From an uncultured Bacilli bacterium (GTDB taxonomy: Bacteria > Bacillota_I > Bacilli_A > RF39 > UBA660): a stretch of DNA of 64,000 bases. This document shows positions 17,970-26,615 of the stretch, in pieces (positions within the stretch are counted from its first letter, which is position 1; every line of letters begins with the position of its first letter). A program made the position numbers and the translations under genes. The DNA lies in the NCBI GenBank assembly GCA_910584255.1, contig CAJTXV010000001.1, forward strand, positions 81,411 through 145,410, written 5' to 3'. The notes under the pieces are model-generated. The model was not told where the DNA came from and ran no database searches. It worked only from the letters and a program-made list of their open reading frames with translations.

Positions 17970-18328
17970 CTTTTCAAAAAATCATCCATAAAAAAAGCAA
18001 TCACACAATAGTTATCATTCTCACTTACTGGTTTTGCCTTTTTATCTTTTTGAAATTCATTAATAAAATTTAAAGTATCTCTATCAATATCTCCTTTTTT
18101 GCATGGTAGATAGCCACAAATCTTTAATAGTTTAATAAAATCAATATGCAACACGTTACACATATTAATAAGTGTTACAATATTATAGTTTTCTCTTTCA
18201 CAATTTTCAATTCTAGATAACTCACTATGACTAATACCTACTGCTCTTGCTAATTCTCTTTTACTATATCCATAAAAAGATCTATACCATTTAAAAATTT
18301 CTGCCATAAGACAATAATTATTTCTCAT
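17966..18328 (-). CDS. XRE-family regulator
   Basis: 120 residues with an HTH in the N-terminal half (YSKRELARAVGISHSELSRI) and a Cys-containing C-terminal region. No acidic tail. The ATG is about 11 bases after AAAGG; an in-frame ATT lies at 5 bases. It may regulate the adjacent small-gene cluster. Confidence 0.8.
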   Translation of the reverse strand: MRNNYCLMAEIFKWYRSFYGYSKRELARAVGISHSELSRIENCERENYNIVTLINMCNVLHIDFIKLLKICGYLPCKKGDIDRDTLNFINEFQKDKKAKPVSENDNYCVIAFFMDDFLKR

Positions 18329-18374
18329 ACCAATTTTATCCTTTCTTCTAGTTCATAATTGTGAACATTAAAAT

Positions 18375-18590
18375 TTATTTTTCTATTTCTGGTTCTTCTA
18401 ATTCAATGCTTTTATCATTAGCAAAAAGTTTATTAACATCAATTTCTAAATCAAAATCATATTGCATATTAGATGTAATATAAGACTTTATTTGATCTTC
18501 TAAATCTGCTGGAGAATTTAGTTCTTCTTCCCTATTTTGAAATTTATCTTTATTTTTATTATATAATTCCTTTAAATATTCTTTATTCAT
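18375..18590 (-). CDS. Small soluble protein with acidic tail
   Basis: 71 residues, ending ELEEPEIEK, identical in its last nine residues to the protein at 18890. It overlaps the upstream gene by four bases (ATGA). The upstream neighbour lacks the tail, so the pair may be one protein split in two or a complex in which this subunit carries the tail. Confidence 0.65.
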   Translation of the reverse strand: MNKEYLKELYNKNKDKFQNREEELNSPADLEDQIKSYITSNMQYDFDLEIDVNKLFANDKSIELEEPEIEK

Positions 18591-18877
18591 GCTAATCTTC
18601 CTGTTTTAAAGTAATTTAAATACAATGCCTTAATTTCATTATAGAAATTAGAACAATCAGCAAAAGTCATATTTTCTAAATAATCAAACGTAAATAATAA
18701 ATCTTGGCATCTCCATAACAATTTGAAATCATCATCAGAAAGATGAAAATTTCTTAGATCTGCATATCCATCATAAGTAGAATAATTTTTAATATCACTA
18801 TAAAAATTAATTTTCATTTGTTCATTAAATTTTTTTACTGCTTCATCGTATTCTTCTTCTGTAAAAATTTCTTTCAT
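18587..18877 (-). CDS. Small hypothetical protein, paralogue of 18890
   Basis: 96 residues. The central block (YDGYADLRNFHLSDDDFKLL) matches YSGFHDLRDYKLSEQEFKDL in the next gene. It ends TGRLA without the tail, but its overlapping neighbour supplies one. Function unknown. Confidence 0.65.
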   Translation of the reverse strand: MKEIFTEEEYDEAVKKFNEQMKINFYSDIKNYSTYDGYADLRNFHLSDDDFKLLWRCQDLLFTFDYLENMTFADCSNFYNEIKALYLNYFKTGRLA

Positions 18878-18889
18878 TTCTTCTCCTTT

Positions 18890-19276
18890 TCATTTTTCTA
18901 TTTCTGGTTCTTCTAATTCAATTTTTTTATCAATTTTTTCATGTTTAAATAATTCTTGCTGATAATCTGCTGACAATTCTTTTAAACTTTCAAATAATTC
19001 AGGCATACTGTTTTTAATTATTTCTTTATTTGACTCACAGTAATATAAAAAATCCTGGGTAATCCATAGATCTTTAAATTCTTGTTCGCTTAACTTATAG
19101 TCTCTTAAATCATGAAAACCACTATATGAATTATAATTATCAATATTTTTAAATTTCTTTTGTAATTCATTTGTCATCTGATTCAATTTGTTTTTATTTT
19201 TGTTGTCTATTTCACAACTAACTCGGCAATACATTTTAACTTTTCCTTTTGAAAAATCAGATAATAATTTTCCCAT
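18890..19276 (-). CDS. Small hypothetical protein with acidic tail
   Basis: 128 residues from the ATG at 19276, chosen because AAAGGAG lies 5 bases before it; an in-frame TTG at 19291 would include that site. It is a paralogue of 18587 in its middle and carries ELEEPEIEK at its end. No domain recognised. Confidence 0.7.
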   Translation of the reverse strand: MGKLLSDFSKGKVKMYCRVSCEIDNKNKNKLNQMTNELQKKFKNIDNYNSYSGFHDLRDYKLSEQEFKDLWITQDFLYYCESNKEIIKNSMPELFESLKELSADYQQELFKHEKIDKKIELEEPEIEK

Positions 19277-19287
19277 TTTCTCTCCTT

Positions 19288-20022
19288 TCAATTTGTTTCA
19301 AGTTTCATTCCAAGATAGATTCCATTTTCATCCTGGATAGGACTACATATTCCTGTTTTATTTGTTTTTCTCAATTCAGTTGCACACACTTCAGCAACAT
19401 TTTTCATTGTATATCCATCAGAAAATAAAAAATATTTTATAATCTTACCTGAAGTATTATCAATTTTAGGTGATGTTTCTTGAATTGATGGAGATGGTAT
19501 TTCTTCGTTTTTTGGAGGTGTTGGAGCTGGTTCGTTTTTTTGAATAGGTTTTGCATTTTCACTTTGTTGGGGAAGTGAAGAACTATTTTCTTCTTGCTTT
19601 GTTTCTTCTTTTATTAGAACGGAAAGAATTGTTTGACTACTATTACCAGATTTATCTGAAACAGTATAAACTATTGAACTTTCCCCTATAACTGAAGTAT
19701 CTATTTTTTCATATTGAACTTGCTCAATTAAATCACCATCTACCTCATCAATAGCACTTTCTACGTAATCTAAATAATGAATATCATCCCCTTTCGTTAT
19801 TTCTAAATAATTTATTTTTAATTTAATGATCGGAGCATCTTCATCTTTTATAACTAATTCTTCCTGTTTCTTTTCTATTATTTCAGGAGATGAAGTGTTA
19901 TTAAAATGAAAATATAAGTATGATATCATTACTAATAAAAAAATAAGAATAAGACCAAATATGATAATCATTCTTTTCTTTTTATATTTACGATATTTTA
20001 TTAATAATTCTTCATCACTCAT
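19288..20022 (-). CDS. Membrane-anchored DUF5011/Ig-like surface protein
   Basis: 244 residues from the ATG at 20022, preceded by GAGAGGAG. A basic N-terminal segment is followed by one membrane anchor (about 22-42, IIFGLILIFLLVMISYLYF), a bacterial Ig-like DUF5011-type domain (about 60-140, ending YTVSDKSGNS), a proline-rich linker and a small C-terminal domain. Extracellular, anchored by its N-terminus. It lies in the T4SS operon and may form part of the channel's outer face. Confidence 0.75.
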   Translation of the reverse strand: MSDEELLIKYRKYKKKRMIIIFGLILIFLLVMISYLYFHFNNTSSPEIIEKKQEELVIKDEDAPIIKLKINYLEITKGDDIHYLDYVESAIDEVDGDLIEQVQYEKIDTSVIGESSIVYTVSDKSGNSSQTILSVLIKEETKQEENSSSLPQQSENAKPIQKNEPAPTPPKNEEIPSPSIQETSPKIDNTSGKIIKYFLFSDGYTMKNVAEVCATELRKTNKTGICSPIQDENGIYLGMKLETN

Positions 20023-20045
20023 AATTATTTCTCCTCTCTCAAACA

Positions 20046-20462
20046 TTAATACTTGAAGTTTGGCTGTTCTTTAACAATAATTTGAATTCTTGCTTTTGTA
20101 ATATTAGAAGCAGTATCGCTTACTTCATACTCAAGAAAATATTCCCCCACTTTTGATGTATCTATTTTCTCATAAGTAACCTTTTCTGTTAAATCACCTT
20201 CTAAATTGTCAGATGCTTCTTTGATAAATGAAGTATAATTAATTTCATCCCCTTGATATACTGTTATTTTATCTTGTTTAAGGATTAATATAGGAGCTAC
20301 TTCATCATTTTTTAATATTTCAATTTGTTTTTCTTGCTCTGCTTTTGCTTCTTTTTCAGCTTTTAATTCTCGATTCCATACATTTTGTTTTAAAATGAAT
20401 GGTACTAAACTACATAAAATAATGACTGCAATAAAAATTGCAATTGTTTTCTTATTTTTCAT
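20046..20462 (-). CDS. Membrane-anchored DUF5011/Ig-like protein
   Basis: 138 residues: N-terminal anchor (about 5-25), short charged linker, and one DUF5011-like domain sharing EKIDTSKVGEYFLEYEVSDTASN with its neighbour's EKIDTSVIGE...YTVSDKSGNS. Tandem duplication of the domain is likely. Extracellular. Probably an accessory part of the conjugation apparatus by position. Confidence 0.75.
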   Translation of the reverse strand: MKNKKTIAIFIAVIILCSLVPFILKQNVWNRELKAEKEAKAEQEKQIEILKNDEVAPILILKQDKITVYQGDEINYTSFIKEASDNLEGDLTEKVTYEKIDTSKVGEYFLEYEVSDTASNITKARIQIIVKEQPNFKY

Positions 20463-20476
20463 ATAATTTTCCTTTC

Positions 20477-22330
20477 CTAATCTAAATAAATAAAACCTAT
20501 AATATTTAACCCACTACTTTTACTTTCTATTCTATACTCATCGAAAGATGAATAAGTTTTAGTTCTCACCATTTCTTCTGCATGTTCATTTGCATATTCT
20601 ACCTGACTGCATGAACCATCACTACACTTATTTCCAACATTTCCTTCGCTTATTGTAATGCTCTTTCCATCATAAGACTCTACAAATGCAACATGACCAA
20701 ATTTTCTTCCTGCTAATACAACAACAGACTTTGCAGAAGGTTGTGTACCAGTTTGATATCCCATGGCAATAGCTTTAGATAACCACGTTTGTGCATTACC
20801 TGTAGGCATCTTTTTATTTGTTAGTTCTAATGCTCTTCCAAATGAATACCAAGTGCATTGACCTTTATATCCAGATGTTGTTAAAGTATTTTTGGAATTA
20901 TAGAAATCACTTTTTAAATTTGCTTGAGTTTTTGTTGTATCAAATACAGGAACATGAGTTTTAAATCCATTGCCCAATCCTTCAGCATAATCTGGAGAAC
21001 TATATACCATGTCCAATATTTCTAACTGATCATTAGAGAACCACGTATCTTTACCATCTGTTACTTTCTTTTTTTTGTTGTATTCTGCTATATAGGAATA
21101 ATTATATCTACACCACTCCATATAGTCTTGATACATCCCATTTGTAATAATTAGTACAGGAATTTCTTCTTCGATTATTTCACCAGATTCATTTGTTTTT
21201 TCTATTTTTTGTTTTGTTTCCTCGTGTTTTTCATATAATCCTGCTGCCTTAAATTTCTCAAGTAAATCTTTTTCTGCTTGATCATAATTTAACTCTGACA
21301 ATGTAGAATGAATAATAGCAAGTGGAATTCTCCAATCAACTCTTCCATAATCTCCATCAACACCTATAACAATTCCCTTTGGATTATTATTAACCCACTC
21401 ATCCACTTGCCTGTTATATTCATTTTGAACAGAAATCATATATTCATTATATTTTGATAGTACACTATCATTAGAACTGCCACTACCAAAAATAGACCCT
21501 AAAGCAACTATAATTAGAATAACAAGTGCAGCTGGAATCATAATTTCAGCAAGCGATATAAATAAACTCATTAACATTTTTAACATTTTTAGCAACATTT
21601 GTTTTGCAACCTGAGCCAATTTTTTTCCTATAGTCTGTTTAAATTTATTCTTAATTGGCGTTGTAATTTTTTTTGTAACTTTTTTTGCTGTTTTTCCAGT
21701 TTTTGTTTTAAGTTTTCTTCCTATCTTATCACTTATATATTCAGAACCTGTACCATCATTACTAATTGCTTTATTTAATTCTCTAGACGTTTTAGTTATT
21801 GTCTTGCCAAATTTAGAAATTTTTTCTCCACTTTTACTAACAACTGTAACCGTTTTAGATAATTTTCCTTGATTATCATTAAACTTAAAGGTCTTTTTTG
21901 CAACCTTATTAATTCCAGTCTTTAATCTGCTTTTTTTAGGAACATCTTTATCATTATCTTCAGAAGATATATTTTCAATATTTTCTTCACTATTACTAGC
22001 ATTAGTTTTTAACCTGCTAGATGAACCTTCAGTTGAATATTGATCTGCATTTTCCTTTTCTTGATTATTTGCCGAAGTTTTTAATCTTGTACAGGAATTC
22101 TCTTTATTGGAATTACTTTCAACTTCATTGGAATCATTTGTTTTTTCCTCTTCTTCTTTCTTTTTTTGTTCTTCTTCTAAAATTTTTATTTCCCTATTTT
22201 CTTTAATATCTGATAATTTTTTTGCCCCTTTATCTACTAAATCAAAAGAATGAGATGATAATGAAGAAGAAAAGGTTGATAATCTATCTATGGATTTCTT
22301 GGTATCTTTTTCTGAATTATTATTCAGTAT
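20477..22330 (-). CDS. T4SS peptidoglycan hydrolase with CHAP domain; non-canonical AUA start
   Basis: 617 residues if it starts at ATA 22330 (CTG at 22327 is the alternative). The frame is open from a TGA at 22334 to 20477 and no ATG, GTG or TTG occurs near AAAGGATAGGTGAT. Residues 1-230 are basic and low-complexity with three RLKT repeats and a KTGKTAKK-type run, typical of these T4SS hydrolases. One membrane segment (about 250-275) and an extracellular region follow, ending in a CHAP domain (Cys in GQCTWYSFGRA, His in GHVAFVESY). It should open the cell wall for the channel. A shorter form from TTG 21619 lacks the usual cytoplasmic part. Confidence 0.85.
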   Translation of the reverse strand: MLNNNSEKDTKKSIDRLSTFSSSLSSHSFDLVDKGAKKLSDIKENREIKILEEEQKKKEEEEKTNDSNEVESNSNKENSCTRLKTSANNQEKENADQYSTEGSSSRLKTNASNSEENIENISSEDNDKDVPKKSRLKTGINKVAKKTFKFNDNQGKLSKTVTVVSKSGEKISKFGKTITKTSRELNKAISNDGTGSEYISDKIGRKLKTKTGKTAKKVTKKITTPIKNKFKQTIGKKLAQVAKQMLLKMLKMLMSLFISLAEIMIPAALVILIIVALGSIFGSGSSNDSVLSKYNEYMISVQNEYNRQVDEWVNNNPKGIVIGVDGDYGRVDWRIPLAIIHSTLSELNYDQAEKDLLEKFKAAGLYEKHEETKQKIEKTNESGEIIEEEIPVLIITNGMYQDYMEWCRYNYSYIAEYNKKKKVTDGKDTWFSNDQLEILDMVYSSPDYAEGLGNGFKTHVPVFDTTKTQANLKSDFYNSKNTLTTSGYKGQCTWYSFGRALELTNKKMPTGNAQTWLSKAIAMGYQTGTQPSAKSVVVLAGRKFGHVAFVESYDGKSITISEGNVGNKCSDGSCSQVEYANEHAEEMVRTKTYSSFDEYRIESKSSGLNIIGFIYLD

Positions 22331-22369
22331 GAATCACCTATCCTTTCAATAATTTAAAATCATTAAAAA

Positions 22370-24793
22370 TCATCTTGCTTGTACTTGATTGTCTGTATTA
22401 TTAATCTTATATAATAAGTAATCTTTAGGAATTTTATTTGAAAAAGGAATAACATCAGAACCAAATACTAATAACCCCTGACCAGTTGGGGCATCTCCTT
22501 CTACATATCTACTTTCTTCTTCACTTATCCCAAAGATATTACATATTGCTGGAAGATCTAATGTTTTTTGTTTTAATATAACAGCAAATTCTGAATTAGA
22601 AAGCATTTTTCTACCCTGTTCATTGTTTAGCATGTCTGCTATATTTTGTGTTATTATTGTATTCATTCCTAATAGTTTTCTTCCTACCTTATAAGTAGTT
22701 GCTAAATATTGTGCAGAATAAGGGTTTGCAAGTAAAATGTGAGCTTCATCAGTAAAATTCCAAGTATATTTTCCTAAAGTCTTGTTATATGCTAATCTAT
22801 TTTGAATATAATCAAGAACTACTAAATACCCTGTTGTCTGTAATGATGCTGAAAGCTCACTAATATCAAAGCAAACAAGCCTTTTCTTGATATTAACATT
22901 AGTTTGTTTAGCAAATAAGTCCATCGACCCTTTTACAAATCTCTCAATTATTAGAGCCAAATCTTTTGACTCTTGCTCTGGTTGTTTAAGAAGCATATTG
23001 TAAAAATCTGGCAGTGTTGGAAGCAATGTTTTATCTTGATAATTACTTTTTTCATATTCCTCGAATACAAGTTTAGTACATCTATCAATAATCGTTTTTT
23101 GACCACCACTAAGTCCATTTGCACCAACTATACTTTCAAGGAATGCTATAATGTACTCCGTTTTTGATTTTATGGGATTATTTCTACCACTCTCATTAAA
23201 TCCATAATTTAAATCTAAATCAAAAGGATTTATATAGGTGTTAGATGTTGCAGAAATAGTTATCTTTTGACTTTCTTCCTTAAAAGCATCTAATAATGAG
23301 CCATACTCATTTTGTGGATCAATAATGAAGATATCATCATTAGGATAACGAATCATTATCTGCTCTATAATTGTTTTTACATTAAATGATTTTCCAGCAC
23401 CACTTGTAGCTAATACACACCCATTTCCATTAATTAATTTTTTTCTATCACAGAATATAGAATTCTTACTTACTAAATTCACTCCATAATATAGCGACTT
23501 TTCATGCAAGAAGTCTTTTGAGTTGAAAGGTACATTAACAGCTGTTGCCTCACTTGTAAGTGTTCTTTGAAATTGAATAGAATTATGACCTAAAGGAAGA
23601 AGATTTTGTAATCCTTCTAATTGTTGCCATAAAAGTGAACGAACCTCAACCAACATTTCAGCTGCAACCTCCTGAACTTTTATAGTTTGATCTTCCAAAT
23701 CTTCAAAACTATTGGCAGAAATACAAATCAATGTATTATTTTGAAATATTTTTTGATTATTTTTTTGAAGATCATATTGAAGCTGTTCTGCATTTAAAAT
23801 CTTTGTCTCTAATTTTTTATCCTTTACCCATTCATAATCTAGATGACTTTTACCAGCACGCTTAATTTTTTCAAGACGTTCGGTTTCCATTGCCGACAAG
23901 GATTTATCTACTTGTTTCATCATCTTAGCAGCATTTGTCGGAGTTATATTTAGTGTTGTTATTAAATTTACTTCTTCTAAAGTAGTAATGCGATTATAAA
24001 ATCTTGGAGTTAGACTTTTTGGTAATTTAGAAACATATAATACTCTTAAAAATTTTTTATCATCTATTTCTATAAAATCAGATTCTCTCATAGAAATTTT
24101 TTTAGGTGCAATAGCATCAAAAATTGTCATATTATTTTCTTGAGCATAAGTAATTATATTATCTATATTTCTAGTTTCTAAAGTTTCTACATTGAAGAAG
24201 TTATATAAAAACTTTAATCTTTCTTTCATACTAACTAACGTAATCTTTGACTTTAATTCTTTAAATTTCTGTTCGGTTTTTAAAAAGATATTTAAAAACA
24301 AAGCATTTGCTTCAATAAAGTCCTTTGCTTTCAAAGACACTACAATAAATCTTTTTGTCTGTAATATTTCTTCATTAGACCCTAGTGAATTTACAATGAT
24401 TGTATTTAATTCATCTGCTATCTTTTTTTGCTTATCATCTATTAACTGTTCAGTATCAAATATAAACTTTTCTTTATACTTTTCAGTTTTAATAGGAGTT
24501 CCTGCATTAATAACTGCAATATGATTATCCTCTCTAAATGAATGAAGATATTCAAGCCATTTAAAGAAAATATTTTCTGCTTCTTCATCGTTTGCTTTAG
24601 CAAATGATACATCAGTATATTCAATACAAATAGAGTATTCATCATCTCCTATTTTTAAAATATTAGTTTTTTCATCAAAGTCCTGAAACATATAAGAAAT
24701 TACCTCTTGACTTGTTTTTGGGGTAAAGACTTTTGGAATAACTCTAATTTTTGGTTTATTCTTTTGACGATTCTTCTTCAACTTTTGCTTCAT
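22370..24793 (-). CDS. virB4: VirB4-family T4SS ATPase
   Basis: 807 residues. Walker A is ATSGAGKSFN in the C-terminal half (about 460-470), and Walker B is WNFTDEAHILL. The N-terminal domain is a VirB4/TraE-type membrane-associated domain. It should power assembly and transfer at the inner face of the membrane. The length is normal. It overlaps the PrgI gene by 38 bases, the usual order in Tn1549-like elements. Confidence 0.93.
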   Translation of the reverse strand: MKQKLKKNRQKNKPKIRVIPKVFTPKTSQEVISYMFQDFDEKTNILKIGDDEYSICIEYTDVSFAKANDEEAENIFFKWLEYLHSFREDNHIAVINAGTPIKTEKYKEKFIFDTEQLIDDKQKKIADELNTIIVNSLGSNEEILQTKRFIVVSLKAKDFIEANALFLNIFLKTEQKFKELKSKITLVSMKERLKFLYNFFNVETLETRNIDNIITYAQENNMTIFDAIAPKKISMRESDFIEIDDKKFLRVLYVSKLPKSLTPRFYNRITTLEEVNLITTLNITPTNAAKMMKQVDKSLSAMETERLEKIKRAGKSHLDYEWVKDKKLETKILNAEQLQYDLQKNNQKIFQNNTLICISANSFEDLEDQTIKVQEVAAEMLVEVRSLLWQQLEGLQNLLPLGHNSIQFQRTLTSEATAVNVPFNSKDFLHEKSLYYGVNLVSKNSIFCDRKKLINGNGCVLATSGAGKSFNVKTIIEQIMIRYPNDDIFIIDPQNEYGSLLDAFKEESQKITISATSNTYINPFDLDLNYGFNESGRNNPIKSKTEYIIAFLESIVGANGLSGGQKTIIDRCTKLVFEEYEKSNYQDKTLLPTLPDFYNMLLKQPEQESKDLALIIERFVKGSMDLFAKQTNVNIKKRLVCFDISELSASLQTTGYLVVLDYIQNRLAYNKTLGKYTWNFTDEAHILLANPYSAQYLATTYKVGRKLLGMNTIITQNIADMLNNEQGRKMLSNSEFAVILKQKTLDLPAICNIFGISEEESRYVEGDAPTGQGLLVFGSDVIPFSNKIPKDYLLYKINNTDNQVQAR

Positions 24794-25364
24794 TTATTAT
24801 ATTTTCCTCCCCTCCGATAACTTGTTTAGCAACTTTTAGAAGAACTTGGGCTTCTTCTGGACTTAAAGAAAAATTACTTGTAGATTTTTCTAAAGCATTT
24901 ATATTAAATTTTTTCTTAGCTCTAGCAATTTCTCTTTGCTTTTTTCGTTCCTTTTGAAGCTCTTTTTGCTTTTGTTTTTCTATCTTTTTAGCATTTTTCA
25001 AATCTTTTTTATTTAATACTGATTTCTCTATTGTTTTTTTTCCCTTTTCTTGTTGTAATTCTTCTTCAGTTTTATATAAAAGGGGCTTAGCAAAGTTAAT
25101 ATAATTTCTTTTCCAAAAGAAAATTATTTTTTCGGCATTTAATCCTTGTATTGGAATGAATCCAAAAAAACCTATTGGAATTGCTACTATAACTACCACC
25201 CATCCAGCCATATCACTTCCAATTTTAGGTGATAAAATTAAATACAAAGGAATTGTAGTAATTAAAATTAGAATTCCAAAAATCCACTGCCTTAATGTGA
25301 AATTATAAAATTTTTCTTTGTAATCACGAATCTCATCGTGTATTCTTGGTTCAATTCTATCCAT
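24756..25364 (-). CDS. PrgI-family T4SS membrane protein
   Basis: 202 residues: two membrane segments (about 27-45 and 50-72) and a lysine- and glutamate-rich cytoplasmic C-terminus. PrgI-like proteins are the VirB3 equivalent of Gram-positive T4SS and sit beside VirB4. It overlaps virB4 and is 1 base from the TrbL gene. Confidence 0.85.
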   Translation of the reverse strand: MDRIEPRIHDEIRDYKEKFYNFTLRQWIFGILILITTIPLYLILSPKIGSDMAGWVVVIVAIPIGFFGFIPIQGLNAEKIIFFWKRNYINFAKPLLYKTEEELQQEKGKKTIEKSVLNKKDLKNAKKIEKQKQKELQKERKKQREIARAKKKFNINALEKSTSNFSLSPEEAQVLLKVAKQVIGGEENIINEAKVEEESSKE

Positions 25365-25365
25365 T

Positions 25366-26184
25366 TTAACCTCCAGTCCATTTCTCTGCCATCGAACTTG
25401 TCATTGAAATCATTGCCATTAAGAATCCGTTTAAGAACATGATCCCAATCATAGAACTTATTGAACTAGCATCTGTTAGAGTAGATAATGATAAAGAATA
25501 TATAGCAGTTGCTACTACAATCATTGATGATTCAATTCCAAGTGAAATAGTTGACATAATAAATCGCTTACAGACATTTTGCCCATCTTCCCATGTTCCA
25601 ATCGAAATTGGGATTGGAGAAAATGCAAAACATAGGATTAATTTTCCTATTCTTAGGAAAACTTGTACTAATACTCCTATCATCGTTCCCATGAAAGGGA
25701 TATATAAAATTAAAATAATAACACTCATCAAACCTCTGTCGATAATTCCACCTGCATTCCTAACAAGATCACCCATTTGTTGTGCTAGGTTAGGTACAGA
25801 AGCAGTTGAAGACATAGATGACATTACTTTGGATAATATATCATTTGTAATTGTCATAATTGAAGACAATAACTCAAAAGAATTCTCTATTAACATTTTA
25901 AATATAAAGAAGCGAATACATGTAAACACGATTCGCTCCCAAGACATACGCTCATAATCCATGACTTTTTTAGTCAAATCTATTAAGAAAAACAATGTTA
26001 AAAGAGAAAGACCAACAGGAACAATGATTGAATGAATACTGGATGCTAAACTCCATACTTTTGTACCAGTAATTGTATTCCAATTACATAGTTTACGGAT
26101 AGTACCAACAAAATCACCTATATCTATTTTAAAACCCAATATTTTAAAGGATATTTTAAATAGATTTTCAATCAATTTTGCCAT
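25366..26184 (-). CDS. TrbL/VirB6-type T4SS channel protein
   Basis: 272 residues with about six hydrophobic segments (for example VPVGLSLLTLFFLIDL and a later ILILYIPFMGTMIGVLVQVF). Order and topology match the TrbL/VirB6 conjugation proteins of Firmicutes ICEs, which form the inner-membrane part of the channel. It ends AEKWTGG. Confidence 0.87.
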   Translation of the reverse strand: MAKLIENLFKISFKILGFKIDIGDFVGTIRKLCNWNTITGTKVWSLASSIHSIIVPVGLSLLTLFFLIDLTKKVMDYERMSWERIVFTCIRFFIFKMLIENSFELLSSIMTITNDILSKVMSSMSSTASVPNLAQQMGDLVRNAGGIIDRGLMSVIILILYIPFMGTMIGVLVQVFLRIGKLILCFAFSPIPISIGTWEDGQNVCKRFIMSTISLGIESSMIVVATAIYSLSLSTLTDASSISSMIGIMFLNGFLMAMISMTSSMAEKWTGG

Positions 26185-26210
26185 TTAATCCTCCTTCTTA
26201 AATTTATTGA

Positions 26211-26537
26211 TTATAATCCAAATAAACCTTTAGATTGACTAATAGCCACTACCATAAAACCAGCCATCATTGTCATAAGTCCACGAGATTTTCCTTCTGC
26301 ATCATCTCTTTGCCAACCTAATGCAAACATGACTGCTCCAATCAAAGCAACTACTCCTCCTATCTTGAGTAACCAATCGCAAATGAAAGTGATAAATCCA
26401 TCAATGCTAGATGTATTGCTTCCTGCTGCATGAACATTAGTAACACCTAAAATTACACTACATAAGACAATATTTAAACTACTAACTACTTTTTTAAATA
26501 AATTTTTAGTTTTTACTACCAGATTATTTTTTTTCAT
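26211..26537 (-). CDS. Maff2-family small T4SS membrane protein
   Basis: 108 residues from the ATG at 26537, which follows AAAGGAG by 5 bases; an in-frame ATG at 26579 lies within the operator and is unlikely. A signal-like N-terminal hydrophobic segment ends in NVHAAG, followed by two membrane segments. Maff2 proteins are the small VirB2-like membrane components encoded just before TrbL in Tn1549-type ICEs. Confidence 0.85.
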   Translation of the reverse strand: MKKNNLVVKTKNLFKKVVSSLNIVLCSVILGVTNVHAAGSNTSSIDGFITFICDWLLKIGGVVALIGAVMFALGWQRDDAEGKSRGLMTMMAGFMVVAISQSKGLFGL

Positions 26538-26561
26538 AATTTCTCCTTTTCTATCATTTTC

Positions 26562-26577
26562 GTTTCCAATAGGAAAC
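26562..26577. promoter_or_regulatory. Operator-like palindrome upstream of maff2
   Basis: On the minus strand it reads GTTTCC-TATT-GGAAAC: perfect 6-bp arms around TATT. The same arms and the same TATT centre occur four more times at 56408, 56525, 57316 and 57360 beside the phage-type repressor. No strong promoter is visible here. As RNA it could also form a short hairpin before the ribosome binding site. Confidence 0.5.
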
Positions 26578-26615
26578 ATCTAATTAAAAAAAATAAACTG
26601 CAAACTTCAACTACT

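Noticed and set aside
25439..25957. A 172-codon plus-strand open frame
   Set aside because: It lies entirely opposite the TrbL gene, has no good ribosome binding site and no recognisable protein pattern; it is a shadow of AT-rich coding sequence.
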